DNA from: Paenibacillus sp. J2TS4
GTDB lineage: Bacteria; Bacillota; Bacilli; Paenibacillales; NBRC-103111
DNA: 64,000 nt
Direction of reading: 5' to 3'
Assembly (NCBI RefSeq): GCF_018403245.1
Contig: NZ_BOSH01000007.1
Coordinates: forward strand, 124,001 to 188,000
A program made the translations under genes and the position numbers. The notes beneath the pieces are model-generated. The model was not told the origin of the DNA and made no database searches. It worked only from the letters and a program-made list of their open reading frames with translations. This document shows positions 9,066 through 17,642 of this stretch, in pieces. Each line of letters begins with the position of its first letter. The first letter of the stretch is position 1.

Positions 9066-9965
9066 CTACTCTTTGACGCTTCCGAGGATGATTCCCTTCA
9101 TGAAATATTTTTGCAGGAACGGATATACGAGCAAAATGGGCAAGGATCCAAGAAAGATTTGCGCGGCTCGCGTCGTCCGCTCCGATATATTCTCCGCCTG
9201 CCGAAGGGCGTCCTCCGATGATCCGAGAGCGGTAAAATCAAGATCGATAATGATGGTCCTTAAATAAGTCTGCAGCGGATAATGTTCAGGGGATTTCATA
9301 AAAATCATTCCATCGAACCAGGCATTCCAGTGACCCACTGTGGAAAATAACGTAATGGTCGCCAGAGCGGGAAGGGAGAGCGGAAGGAAAATCCGGGTCA
9401 GCATCGTCATATGACCCGCTCCATCGATAAACGCAGCTTCTTCCAGTTCCTTAGGCAGCTGGCGAAAAAAGTTCAGCAGCAGAACGACATTGAATACCGG
9501 TACAGCCCCCGGCAGAATCAGGGCCCATATCGTATTCATAATTCCGGTTTCCCTAACCGTCATATACAGAGGAATCAAGCCTCCGTGAAACAGCATCGTA
9601 AAGACGACAAACCAGGCATAGGCCGTGCGCCACGGAAATACTCTCTGCTCCTTGGACAATGGATAGGCCATGAGCATCGTGAGCAGAAGATTTATTGGAA
9701 CCCCGATCAGCACCCTGCTCAAGGTGACACCCAACGAACGGAGAAAATCCGGCTTGCCCAGTACGAATTTGTAAGCGTCCCATGTGAAATCCACAGGCCA
9801 TATAGTAACCAAACCGGAGGAAGCAGCTTGATTCGAGCTGAATGATATCGCCCAAATATGAATAACCGGAAGAATGCACAGCAAGGATAACGAAATCATA
9901 AACACATAGTTGACAGTGATCATGGTCCTTGCTGTCCAAGCTTTATCCTCAACCAAGAACAACAC
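9066..9965 (-). CDS. Carbohydrate ABC transporter permease, YtcP/MalG type
   Basis: Integral membrane permease of 299 residues with six predicted helices and the cytoplasmic EAA loop EEAAFIDGAGHMTML near residue 195, which docks the ATPase. The C-terminal segment YPFLQKYFMKGIILGSVKE is characteristic of the YtcP branch of CUT1 sugar permeases. The start is uncertain: the open frame begins with GTG immediately after AAAGG, and the next codon TTG is better spaced. It follows its partner permease by only 6 bases. No ATPase gene is present in this operon; such systems usually borrow a shared MsmX-type ATPase encoded elsewhere. Confidence 0.9.
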   Translation of the reverse strand: MLFLVEDKAWTARTMITVNYVFMISLSLLCILPVIHIWAISFSSNQAASSGLVTIWPVDFTWDAYKFVLGKPDFLRSLGVTLSRVLIGVPINLLLTMLMAYPLSKEQRVFPWRTAYAWFVVFTMLFHGGLIPLYMTVRETGIMNTIWALILPGAVPVFNVVLLLNFFRQLPKELEEAAFIDGAGHMTMLTRIFLPLSLPALATITLFSTVGHWNAWFDGMIFMKSPEHYPLQTYLRTIIIDLDFTALGSSEDALRQAENISERTTRAAQIFLGSLPILLVYPFLQKYFMKGIILGSVKE

Positions 9966-9971
9966 GCCTTT

Positions 9972-10934
9972 CTAAAAGATTCGGTAGTTGGCAAATCGAT
10001 AGGCCAAAAAATAAGAGACTGAAATAAGGAGCAAGGAGACGATCGATTTGAAAAGCCCCACTGCCGTAGCAAGGCCGTACTGCGCTTGAACCAATCCCAT
10101 CCGGTATACTAAAGTATCAATAATATCGCCGGTCTCATAAACGGCCGGGCTGTACAAATTGAACACCTGTTCGAATCCCGCATTGAGAATCTGGCCCATA
10201 CTTAGCGTGGCCAGCAGAATGATGACAGGGGCCATCCCTGGCAATGTTATATGCCATGTCTGCTTCCAGCGGCTCGCCCCGTCCATAACCGCAGCTTCGT
10301 ATAAGCTCGGGTTGATGGCGGTCAAAGCGGCCAAGTAGACAATCGTGCTGAACCCGAAATCCTTCCATAAATCAGTGCCAACGAGCACGTAGGGAAAGAG
10401 ACCGGGGCTGCCGAGAAAGAAAATAGGCTCCATACCGAAAAATACGAGAATTTGATTCACGATTCCCTTCGTCGGGGAAAGAATATCGATTAGAATTCCT
10501 CCGAGAATGACCCAGGACAAAAAGTGAGGCAGATAGATTAAAGTTTGAACACTTCGTTTAATAAATTTAACTCTCATCTCGTTAAGCAGAAGAGCGATAA
10601 TAATCGGAAAGATCTGGCCCGCCACGACTTTCATGAACGAAATAAAGATCGTATTCCATAACACTTGGCGGAAATTGGGAAGCTGTAATAGATATAGAAA
10701 GTTATCCCAGCCTATCCATTCTGATCGCAGGATGCCCTTGGCCGGTATAAATTTCTGAAATGCGATGATAAACCCGAAGGTCGGCACGTAATGATAGACC
10801 AGGAGCAGTATCGCTCCCGGCAAGAACATCAAATGGAGAGGCCATCTGGAATACATGGAACGGCGTTTGACCAACCGGGGGCCGCCTTGTTCGATTTTGC
10901 GGGTATCGTTAACAGAAGTATGGATAGTCCTCAC
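9972..10934 (-). CDS. Carbohydrate ABC transporter permease, LplB type
   Basis: Integral membrane permease of 320 residues with a charged N-terminal tail, six predicted helices, the EAA loop YEAAVMDGASRWKQTWHI near residue 215 and the LplB-type ending YFLAYRFANYRIF. It pairs with the permease at 9066-9965 to form the membrane channel for the lipoprotein at 10944-12605. The apparent start is a GTG overlapping a GAGGTGAGG stretch, so the true start is not settled; an ATG at residue 27 is an alternative. Confidence 0.9.
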   Translation of the reverse strand: MRTIHTSVNDTRKIEQGGPRLVKRRSMYSRWPLHLMFLPGAILLLVYHYVPTFGFIIAFQKFIPAKGILRSEWIGWDNFLYLLQLPNFRQVLWNTIFISFMKVVAGQIFPIIIALLLNEMRVKFIKRSVQTLIYLPHFLSWVILGGILIDILSPTKGIVNQILVFFGMEPIFFLGSPGLFPYVLVGTDLWKDFGFSTIVYLAALTAINPSLYEAAVMDGASRWKQTWHITLPGMAPVIILLATLSMGQILNAGFEQVFNLYSPAVYETGDIIDTLVYRMGLVQAQYGLATAVGLFKSIVSLLLISVSYFLAYRFANYRIF

Positions 10935-10943
10935 CTCATGAAT

Positions 10944-12605
10944 CTATTTATTCTCGTTTGCATACCATTCATTGGCTTCTTTTGTCATCTCGGCCCCGCC
11001 AAGTTTGGTCCAATTTTCAACGAAGGTATCAAACGTATCCAGCGGATCGCCTATAATAATTTTAATAAAAGTTTGTTCCGCCAAATCCCCTACAGTACTT
11101 CCGTGCTGCACCATGGCGTCTGTCGGAATACCGTAGAAAGCGTCCGGCAGCAGCAAATTCTCATTTACGTAATGGTTCACGATGCCCAGGGACCCTTCAG
11201 GTCCGAAGATTTTGGCATAATTCCACATCTCCCTGTCACCGTCAAGGTATTGCTTCACTTGATTGTAATTGCCAAGCTGCCCGGGATTAAGCTGGCTTGT
11301 GTCTTCCGATTTCAGGGCTTCCTTAATCTTTAAATAATTATCGAGATTTTTCCTCGCTCCATATGTGCGGACTATGAAATATTTATGAGCCGGGTAGCTG
11401 CCGTCGTAATCGTACTTGGCATCCGCCGTTTCGCCAAACCATTTCTCCACCCACAGGTTTAACATTTTGATGATCGCTTCGGGATGCTCGCTGTCCTTAT
11501 TCACAACGAAGTAAACAGGCGGCGCGGCAGAAACTTGCGGTCGAGCCGGCTTGTCATCGATAGAAGGAAGCGGATAGCTTTCCCAAACGGCCTTGGAATC
11601 GTTCAAAACCGACTTGTTGAGGTTTAATAAAGGATCGGCCATAACTCCAAAGATCATCCCCACCCGCCCTGTAGCAATATCCTCCTGAAGTTGTGCCGTG
11701 CCTTTAACGGAAAATTCCTTCTCAATCTCTCCCGTCTGGTACAATTCCTGAAGTTTCGCCAAGGCCTCTTTCATTTCCGGCTGAATGCTGCCGTAAACAA
11801 GCTTCCCTGTCTCCGGATCGACAACCCATTGATTCTTGTATGCGTGGAAAGCGTTAAAGAAGCCGGTCATACCGCCGAAGCCACTGAATATCTCTTTGCG
11901 GAATCCAATGCCGATCGTATCGTCTTTACCATTCTGATCCGGATCGTCGTTTTTGAACGCCTTGGAAATCGCAAATACATCCTCCATCGTCTTCGGCTCT
12001 GGAAGACCGAGATTATCCAGCCAATCCTTCCGCACCCAGAGCATGGGCGCTCCATCCATTGCGGCGGTCGTGTAAGGAATCGCCATTAATTTGCCGTCGA
12101 AGGTGGCGGATTTGATGCCCACGCTATTATCCTCCCGTAATTTCTCATTAGCCAACGGGGATATGTACTTGTCGTAAACATCCGTCAAGTCCGCCAGCAT
12201 ATCGGCTTCGATTAGCTGCTGAAGCTGAGTCGGCCGAACCTGGAACACGTCGGGCAATTCACCGGAAGCGATCGCCACGTTCAGTTTCTCGTTATATTGC
12301 GACTCATCCACAGTCCAATCGCTCTTGATTTGGATGCCGTACTCTTCAAGCAAGGTTCGGGTCCAAAGATTATTACTCATGGAGTCGCCTTCCGGAAACG
12401 TCGTATTGGCCGCTTGGGAGATTACCATTCGAACATCAATGGGCGGATCATATTTGGCTTGAGGGTCCATAATCTCTTCAGGAGCGCTTCCCTCAGGAGC
12501 ACTTCCCTCCGGCCTTTCCCCGCCTCCCCCTCCGGTACATCCGCTTAATACCGCACCAAACGCCATAGTTGCGGCCAATAGGACGGCTATAGGCTTCTTC
12601 TTCAA
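10944..12605 (-). CDS. Extracellular sugar-binding lipoprotein
   Basis: Binding component of the ABC importer, anchored outside the membrane. The 553 residues begin with a lipoprotein signal peptide (KKK, hydrophobic stretch, LSGC with C23 as the lipid-modified cysteine) and a flexible Gly/Ser/Glu linker, then the solute-binding fold typical of YtcQ/LipO partners of LplB/YtcP (DPDQNGKDDTIG is a common calcium-like loop in this group). The start is TTG with AGGGGG about eight bases upstream. First gene of the operon. The likely ligand is a rhamnose-containing oligosaccharide, inferred from the co-transcribed rhamnosidase. Confidence 0.9.
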   Translation of the reverse strand: MKKKPIAVLLAATMAFGAVLSGCTGGGGGERPEGSAPEGSAPEEIMDPQAKYDPPIDVRMVISQAANTTFPEGDSMSNNLWTRTLLEEYGIQIKSDWTVDESQYNEKLNVAIASGELPDVFQVRPTQLQQLIEADMLADLTDVYDKYISPLANEKLREDNSVGIKSATFDGKLMAIPYTTAAMDGAPMLWVRKDWLDNLGLPEPKTMEDVFAISKAFKNDDPDQNGKDDTIGIGFRKEIFSGFGGMTGFFNAFHAYKNQWVVDPETGKLVYGSIQPEMKEALAKLQELYQTGEIEKEFSVKGTAQLQEDIATGRVGMIFGVMADPLLNLNKSVLNDSKAVWESYPLPSIDDKPARPQVSAAPPVYFVVNKDSEHPEAIIKMLNLWVEKWFGETADAKYDYDGSYPAHKYFIVRTYGARKNLDNYLKIKEALKSEDTSQLNPGQLGNYNQVKQYLDGDREMWNYAKIFGPEGSLGIVNHYVNENLLLPDAFYGIPTDAMVQHGSTVGDLAEQTFIKIIIGDPLDTFDTFVENWTKLGGAEMTKEANEWYANENK

Positions 12606-12630
12606 CTGACATTCCCCCTAACAACTTATT

Positions 12631-12644
12631 TGTAACCGCTTCAT
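12631..12644. promoter_or_regulatory. Weak cre-like site upstream of the rhamnoside operon
   Basis: TGTAACCGCTTCAT matches the CcpA consensus TGNAANCGNWNNCA except at the last two positions. It lies 26 bases upstream of the binding-protein start. Weak alone; more credible because the two other two-component/transport modules in the window carry better sites. Confidence 0.3.
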
Positions 12645-12764
12645 TTTTATTGTAACAACGACGCTAGGTTCGATAATAGAACAACATCTTTACAATCGCA
12701 GTATAATCTTTACCTGCCCGCAGAACTGGAGTTATACAGAATAGGTCTGGAAGAAATAAAAGAA

Positions 12765-12807
12765 ACCGGCTGAGGCATCCTTAATCAGAAAAGAGCCAGC
12801 AACCGGT
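12765..12807 (-). terminator. Possible terminator in the 12606-13015 spacer
   Basis: On the minus strand ACCGG...GCTGG and CAG...CCGGT can pair with a small bulge, followed by TTTCTTTTATTTCTT. It is 200 bases past the HemAT-like gene and just before the sugar operon promoter region, so it may insulate the operon. The rest of this spacer holds the operon leader; no clear -35/-10 pair was found. Confidence 0.35.
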
Positions 12808-12980
12808 ATTTGGGATTCATTCATTATTAAGTAAGGCATATAGCCCAAGGATAAACGGCTATCGCCGTCCTCGGGACAGGCGCGTTTACTGATGAAATAT
12901 AAGAACAGGTATAGGGTGAAAACTTATACTTTCTTATATTTAAAAAAAGCATCGTCAGATGCCTGCTGCCGGGAAGATAA

Positions 12981-13006
12981 GAGCGCCTCCCCACGTGAAG
13001 ACGCTC
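12981..13006 (-). terminator. Terminator after the HemAT-like gene
   Basis: On the minus strand GAGCGTCTTC and GGGAGGCGCTC pair over about ten positions with G-U pairs, ten bases after the stop codon, followed by TTATCTT. The U-tract is short. Confidence 0.5.
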
Positions 13007-13015
13007 CTCTTTATA

Positions 13016-14032
13016 CTAATTCGCCGATTTTGCCGTTTTCAGGCTTTCCAGCTCCGCTGTCACTTTTTCAATCATATTGGCGAAGGAAGCCAACTCCTGG
13101 GAGCTCGACGATTGGGTTTTGGCATAGATCGATGTTTGCTCTGATTCCTTCTCTACTTGGCGCAAATAACTGTGAATCGACCTAAGCTTGTGGTGAATTT
13201 GATCCATCGCTTCATGAGAACGGGAGGCCAGCTTGCGGACCTCGTTAGCTACGACTTCGAAGCCGCGCCCCTCTTCCCCTGCGCGTGCCGCTTCAATGGC
13301 TGCATTCAGCCCAAGCAAATGAGTCTGATCCGAAACCTCTTGCATCAACGCCCCCATTTTGTAAATATCCTGAATTTCATTGTCCAGCTCTTGAATGAGC
13401 CGATTGGCCTTCTCCTGCGAACGGACCGTATTCTCCGCCATGTCCGCCACGGATTGACTGCTGCTGCCCAACTCCACCATCATGGCTACCAGATCTTGCA
13501 CAGAAGCGCTTACTCCTTGCAGCAAATTACTCTGCTCCTGACTGAGAGTCTCCAGCTTCTTCTTTTCCATTGTTTCATAAGCTTCCAGTACCAGCTGGGA
13601 ATCCAGATTAAACATCTTCGTTAAGGAATGGATCACCTTCATCCAGCCATGAGGCATGATTCTCTGAAAACGGGCTGAGGCTATGTCCAAATAGACTATG
13701 TAGGTTCCTAAATACCAATTTGTTGTAAGCCCGATCCGCGAATGAACGGAGCCTACGAACATCCGCTTCTGGATATACTCCTCGTCAATGGCCCCCTCGG
13801 TCATGGACATAAAATACCATCTCTGGGTTTCTTTAAGCCGCTCCACCGTGCTGTGCCGTTCAATAATTTCCTTTAAATGCGGCTGCTTCATGATGTGGTC
13901 ATAAAGCTCGTCCACCAAAGTATCGACAATCTGCTGAAATTCTTCCTTTTTCCCCTTCAATAAGTTCAAATCTTCTTCCGTGATCCCTATAAAATCAACT
14001 TGTTGCCTGCGTTCCTCTGTCAGACTGATCAT
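13016..14032 (-). CDS. hemAT: HemAT-like globin-coupled chemotaxis sensor
   Basis: Soluble haem-based oxygen sensor that would signal to CheA. Residues 1-175 are a protoglobin domain; H97 in GSVHSRIGLTTNWYLG sits where HemAT proteins have the proximal haem ligand. Residues about 185-338 form a chemoreceptor signalling hairpin with the tip near LNAAIEAARAGEEGRGF and VVANEVRKLA. At 338 residues it is clearly shorter than Bacillus HemAT (about 430), so the coiled-coil signalling arms are shortened. ATG start with AAGGAGT ribosome site. Standalone gene; no other chemotaxis gene in the window. Confidence 0.9.
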   Translation of the reverse strand: MISLTEERRQQVDFIGITEEDLNLLKGKKEEFQQIVDTLVDELYDHIMKQPHLKEIIERHSTVERLKETQRWYFMSMTEGAIDEEYIQKRMFVGSVHSRIGLTTNWYLGTYIVYLDIASARFQRIMPHGWMKVIHSLTKMFNLDSQLVLEAYETMEKKKLETLSQEQSNLLQGVSASVQDLVAMMVELGSSSQSVADMAENTVRSQEKANRLIQELDNEIQDIYKMGALMQEVSDQTHLLGLNAAIEAARAGEEGRGFEVVANEVRKLASRSHEAMDQIHHKLRSIHSYLRQVEKESEQTSIYAKTQSSSSQELASFANMIEKVTAELESLKTAKSAN

Positions 14033-14139
14033 GTTCCGACTCCTTCCCGCTGGTCCTCAACCTATTGTCTATTCTTACTCTTAATCTATTATAGTATTAA
14101 CATCGTTAAGAATCCTCCTTTATTTGAGAAAACTCGCTT

Positions 14140-14167
14140 CAGGGACCCTCCTGCAGGATAGTCCCTG
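14140..14167 (-). terminator. Probable terminator after the ATPase gene
   Basis: CAGGGAC and GTCCCTG form a 7-bp stem around CCTCCTGCAGGATA, itself partly self-complementary. On the minus strand it is followed by AAGCGAGTTTT. Located 39 bases past the ATPase stop. Confidence 0.45.
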
Positions 14168-14205
14168 GCAGCAATAGATTCCATGACACTCTTGCATCGT
14201 CTATC

Positions 14206-15312
14206 TTATGCTTGCACCTGCTCCGCGAATTCCCGGCGGATCTGGCTGGCGATCTCTTCCACCCGGACTGGATCCACCCCGGTTCTGTACAGTTGCTTCC
14301 ATTCGTCGCGCAAGCTTTTTACCTTTGCCAAACACGCATTGGCTTCGCTCATCGCCGATTTATACCGCGATGATATAAAGGCGATAGGCTCTGCGTATTT
14401 TTCATCCGTTCCTTGTGGGATCGTTTGTTCATACATATCCAATATTTCATCTCCCTCACGGGAAGGAAAGTGCTCATGGGGAGCCGTACTGTCGAAGATG
14501 GCCAGATCAATCTCGGGGAAAATCAGCATATCGAGACTGTTGGGGTCGAAGCCGCAATGGAACACTTCCACGTCGTACCCTTGTCTTTCCGCCTCAGCGG
14601 CCAGCTTCTTCATCATCGTCGATTTTCCCGATCCCGGACGCCCCTTGACAAAAATCCGCCTCGCGAGCCCCTCCGTCAAAGGCATGATGTAATCGACGGA
14701 GCCTTTGGAAGTGGCTGCGCCGAGAAACCGGTGGCTCACCTCGGCCGGTTTGATCAGTGTCCGCTCAGCGAACAAAGAAGCGGCCAGCTGTTTAGTTATT
14801 TCATCGGCCTTGGCATGATCCATGCTTTCTATATAAAACTTCTCCCATTCGTCATGAATTCGCAGCCCATTCCGGTAATGCTCAATCGCATTGGCATACC
14901 AACGGTCTATTTCCGCCTGCAGTTCAGCCATCCGGCTCTCATTCGCTTGCAAGGCGTTCCGATCGACGGCCTCATCGAGATCATAATTTTGCTGTAATTC
15001 CCCTCCGCTGATTTCGTTTATCCGGAAGGCTTCCGGACAGACCGTCCCATCAATTAACCCCACCTGCAAATCCGTTACAATCAGCCCATCCAGATCGTTG
15101 CTATCGAGAGAAGAATGGTACAGCTCCACATCCCGGCCCTGAGATATCAGGTTGTCCGCAATGCTCCGGATAATGGCGGACTTGCCCGTTCCCGGTCCTC
15201 CCGTAATACTATATAGAGTTTTAATGTTCCGATAAGCCGAATCAAATAAGCTATAGGTTCCCTGAGCCGTATTCCCAACGATAAAATAAGATTTCGCTTT
15301 GCCTGACATCAA
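14206..15312 (-). CDS. Tandem-P-loop ATPase of unknown role (PRK06851-like)
   Basis: Cytoplasmic protein of 368 residues with two complete nucleotide-binding modules: GGPGTGKSA near residue 40 and KGRPGSGKST near residue 220. Each is followed by the same pattern (QG-DVE--H----D-N-LD-LI), so the two halves are an internal duplication. The family is found in Firmicutes but, to my knowledge, has no assigned function. The start is TTG directly followed by ATG; AAAGGAG is six bases from the TTG and nine from the ATG, so either is possible. Monocistronic. I do not assign a substrate. Confidence 0.8.
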   Translation of the reverse strand: MMSGKAKSYFIVGNTAQGTYSLFDSAYRNIKTLYSITGGPGTGKSAIIRSIADNLISQGRDVELYHSSLDSNDLDGLIVTDLQVGLIDGTVCPEAFRINEISGGELQQNYDLDEAVDRNALQANESRMAELQAEIDRWYANAIEHYRNGLRIHDEWEKFYIESMDHAKADEITKQLAASLFAERTLIKPAEVSHRFLGAATSKGSVDYIMPLTEGLARRIFVKGRPGSGKSTMMKKLAAEAERQGYDVEVFHCGFDPNSLDMLIFPEIDLAIFDSTAPHEHFPSREGDEILDMYEQTIPQGTDEKYAEPIAFISSRYKSAMSEANACLAKVKSLRDEWKQLYRTGVDPVRVEEIASQIRREFAEQVQA

Positions 15313-15388
15313 CTACCACTCCTTTCATTGCCTCATCACTCTCGCTTCTACGTAGATCAGTATATGCATTAGCTTATGATGTGTGTTT

Positions 15389-15408
15389 GCCTATATGCTT
15401 ATATAGGC
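15389..15408. repeat. Perfect inverted repeat between the ATPase and glycosylase genes
   Basis: GCCTATAT and ATATAGGC flank GCTT, a perfect 8-bp inverted repeat. There is no T-run on either side, so it looks more like an operator than a terminator. Confidence 0.5.
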
Positions 15409-15443
15409 TAACGGCCGATCCAGCCCCGTACTCATCACGCAAC

Positions 15444-16037
15444 TCATCGCAATGCCGAATTGGTCTTAGCTAGTTCTAGATGATAACGTTCGTACAGCCT
15501 TCTCCAGTCCTCGACAAAAAGGGAGTATAGGTTTGGCCTGCGACGAACCGCTAACGGATGATAGGAAACAAGAAGATGACGGCCATCGACTTCCAACCAA
15601 CGGCCTCGCATCTGCTTAACTTCGGCCTCCGGATCTCCGAGAAAGGACTGGACCGCCGTATTCCCTAAGCAGAAAATAAACCGGGGCAGCTTCTGCTCCA
15701 GCTGCAGCATCAAATGTCCTCGGCAAGCGGCCCGTGCCTTCTCTTTGTCATAGGCTCTCCGCGGCCGGCATTTCAGCAGGTAGGTGACGTACAGATCGTC
15801 TTCTGTAAATCCGACCTCCCCTGCCGCCTTCTGCAACGTTTGCCGGGTTCCGCAAACGTAGGGCTGCCCTTCCCGGTCTTCCCTCTCGCCAGGATTGTCC
15901 AACAAAACGAGCACAGACGCCTCAGGGTGGCCTTCCCCCCAAATGACTCGGGTTCGCTGGTCAGCCAGCTCGCAGTTTCGGCAGTCCCTGGCATGCTCAG
16001 GGGCGGGCTCTTCCCTCCAACTGACAGCTTTAAACAT
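15444..16037 (-). CDS. Family-4-like uracil-DNA glycosylase with Fe-S cluster motif
   Basis: Predicted base-excision repair enzyme that removes uracil from DNA. Its 197 residues show four cysteines in the spacing of an iron-sulfur UDG: C19 and C22 (CRNC), then C90 and C105 (KCRPRR...AAC). The C-terminal motif SYHPLAVRRRP matches the HP-containing loop of family 4. The N-terminal catalytic motif, normally GEAPG, reads LDNPG here, followed by a conserved ERED-EG-PYV stretch, so activity or specificity may differ. ATG start with AGGGAG upstream. Monocistronic. Confidence 0.8.
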   Translation of the reverse strand: MFKAVSWREEPAPEHARDCRNCELADQRTRVIWGEGHPEASVLVLLDNPGEREDREGQPYVCGTRQTLQKAAGEVGFTEDDLYVTYLLKCRPRRAYDKEKARAACRGHLMLQLEQKLPRFIFCLGNTAVQSFLGDPEAEVKQMRGRWLEVDGRHLLVSYHPLAVRRRPNLYSLFVEDWRRLYERYHLELAKTNSALR

Positions 16038-16228
16038 CTTCTGCTCAACTCCCTTAATATTTCATTTCTAACTCTCTTCCGTTAGTTTCACGTCTTTTCC
16101 TCTGGCATATCTGCCTCATCCATGTTGTCCGTCTCTAGCTTATTCCCTCTCTAGCTTGTCCAATTTTGCGTTATCAATGAGAAAAACTCTTATCGGAGTC
16201 TTTCGAGGATGTGCGACCGATAAACAAA

Positions 16229-16253
16229 AACCGGCAGAAAAACTCTGCCGGTT
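16229..16253 (-). terminator. Rho-independent terminator
   Basis: On the minus strand AACCGGCAG, a short loop, CTGCCGGTT and TTTGTTT form a textbook terminator 31 bases past the stop of the 100-residue gene. Confidence 0.9.
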
Positions 16254-16283
16254 CAGTACTTCAGCTATCGGTTGCGTTCTAAT

Positions 16284-16586
16284 TTATCTTGGAAACGTCT
16301 CGTCAATCTCCCAAGACTCCACAAGTTTATGAGCCTGTTGGGGAGAATATCCCATTCCCATTAAATACGCGATCAAAGCGACTTCTGTCATTGCATGCCG
16401 GACTCCCGTTTTATGGGCTTCTCGCAGTCCATAATTCACTAAAGGACGAACCCTGTCTAATAATACACGAGGATTGACTGCATGCTGGGGAGATGCAGAC
16501 CAAGGTCCCGCAGAATGAGAAGGAAAGCCCGAAGGAGAGTAGGAATAGGGCAAAACACCAGGGGTTTGCGGATTAAAATAACTCAT
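16284..16586 (-). CDS. Small hypothetical protein
   Basis: A 100-residue protein that I do not recognise. Residues 1-38 are Pro/Ser/Gly/Tyr-rich and probably disordered (MSYFNPQTPGVLPYSYSP). Residues about 40-100 are predicted helical, with alternating polar and hydrophobic positions (MTEVALIAYLMGMGYSPQQA). Strong AAAGGAG ribosome site, ATG start and its own terminator support a real gene. The layout of a short Tyr/Pro-rich head with a helical body resembles small sporulation-related proteins of Bacilli, but no function is claimed. Confidence 0.7.
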   Translation of the reverse strand: MSYFNPQTPGVLPYSYSPSGFPSHSAGPWSASPQHAVNPRVLLDRVRPLVNYGLREAHKTGVRHAMTEVALIAYLMGMGYSPQQAHKLVESWEIDETFPR

Positions 16587-16684
16587 TGCAAAACTGTCTC
16601 CTTTACATGAATAATCATTAGGCTCCTATAGCATATGCATTCGCCCGAAACAGGGACTAGAAACCAGCGCCTATTTTTACAAGA

Positions 16685-17515
16685 TCAATCCATGGAGAAA
16701 TCGCCTGAGCTTGTTTTTACTTTAATATTTATGTCCCCACTACCTATTTTTCCGATAATCCGATTCGATTTATCCGTTTCATATTCGAAGCCTTCCAGCC
16801 CTACTCGGCCATCCCCGGAAGCGGAGCGAAAATCCAAATTCAGCGCGGAAGGAGCCTCTCCCAGCTTGATGTCAATATCTCCGCTAGAGGAGACCAGATT
16901 GATATTCGATTGAAGAGACGCCAGGCTAATTCTCATATCTCCGGAGCTGGTTTCCCCCTGAAGCTCGGCTCCGCCTTCGGATAGATGGATATCTCCACTA
17001 GATGCTTTAAATTTTAACAGGTCGGCCGAATAGCCTCTTGCGGTAATATCTCCTGAAGAGCTTTTTAGAGAAATATAGGCAGAGTTCACCGAATGAAGGG
17101 TCATATCCCCGCTTGATGTTTCTATTTGCAACTCTTTATAGGCCTTCTCAGGCAGTTCAATCCTGAGGGTGACATTAGGGACAGAAAATCGGAAGCCCAC
17201 CTGGTTCGAAAGAAGCACCTTGACATCTAATGTCCCTTCAGACTCTTTTATGTTCAGATCGATTTTCTTCTGAAAGCTCCGGCTTGCCTTTCCCTCTAGT
17301 GTAATTTTTATTTGATCCGCAGCCGTCGGAACCAGATCCACATCCATGCTGCCGGTTTGAATGACCAATCTCTCAACCTTGTCCGCATCCTCCAAATGTT
17401 CTGTCATCACTTGTGTATTCATTATTCCGGAAAGCCCGCCGTTCGAAATCCATACAAAAATGATAACCGCCACAAAAAACAACGCGGCCAGGACCAATTT
17501 CATAAACCCCTTCAT
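16685..17515 (-). CDS. DUF4097-type membrane-anchored beta-repeat protein
   Basis: Protein of 276 residues with an N-terminal membrane anchor (about residues 5-24) and an extracellular right-handed beta-repeat domain. At least eight SSGD-like turns (SSGDMT, SSGDIT, SSGDIH, SSGDMR, SSGDID, SASGDG, GSGDIN, SSGDFS) recur every 17-25 residues, typical of the LiaG/YvlB family linked to envelope stress. I place the start at 17515, where AAGGG lies eight bases upstream of ATGAAGG. The open frame extends 20 codons further to an ATG with no ribosome site. No Lia-type partner genes lie next to it. Role unknown. Confidence 0.85.
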   Translation of the reverse strand: MKGFMKLVLAALFFVAVIIFVWISNGGLSGIMNTQVMTEHLEDADKVERLVIQTGSMDVDLVPTAADQIKITLEGKASRSFQKKIDLNIKESEGTLDVKVLLSNQVGFRFSVPNVTLRIELPEKAYKELQIETSSGDMTLHSVNSAYISLKSSSGDITARGYSADLLKFKASSGDIHLSEGGAELQGETSSGDMRISLASLQSNINLVSSSGDIDIKLGEAPSALNLDFRSASGDGRVGLEGFEYETDKSNRIIGKIGSGDINIKVKTSSGDFSMD

Positions 17516-17603
17516 AGTGAAGACCCTTCTCCCCCTTGCGATAAAGTGATTACTGATTTTATTCTCATTTGTCATTATAACGGGAGCCCGGCTAGAAAAA
17601 CAA

Positions 17604-17628
17604 ACAGTCCGCTCATCAAACGGACTGT
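17604..17628 (-). terminator. Rho-independent terminator after the YwmB-like gene
   Basis: On the minus strand ACAGTCCG, loop TTTGATGAG, CGGACTGT, then TTGTTTTTC. It lies past the repeat element at 17643-17683 and before the DUF4097-type gene. Confidence 0.85.
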
Positions 17629-17642
17629 ACTATCACCAATTC

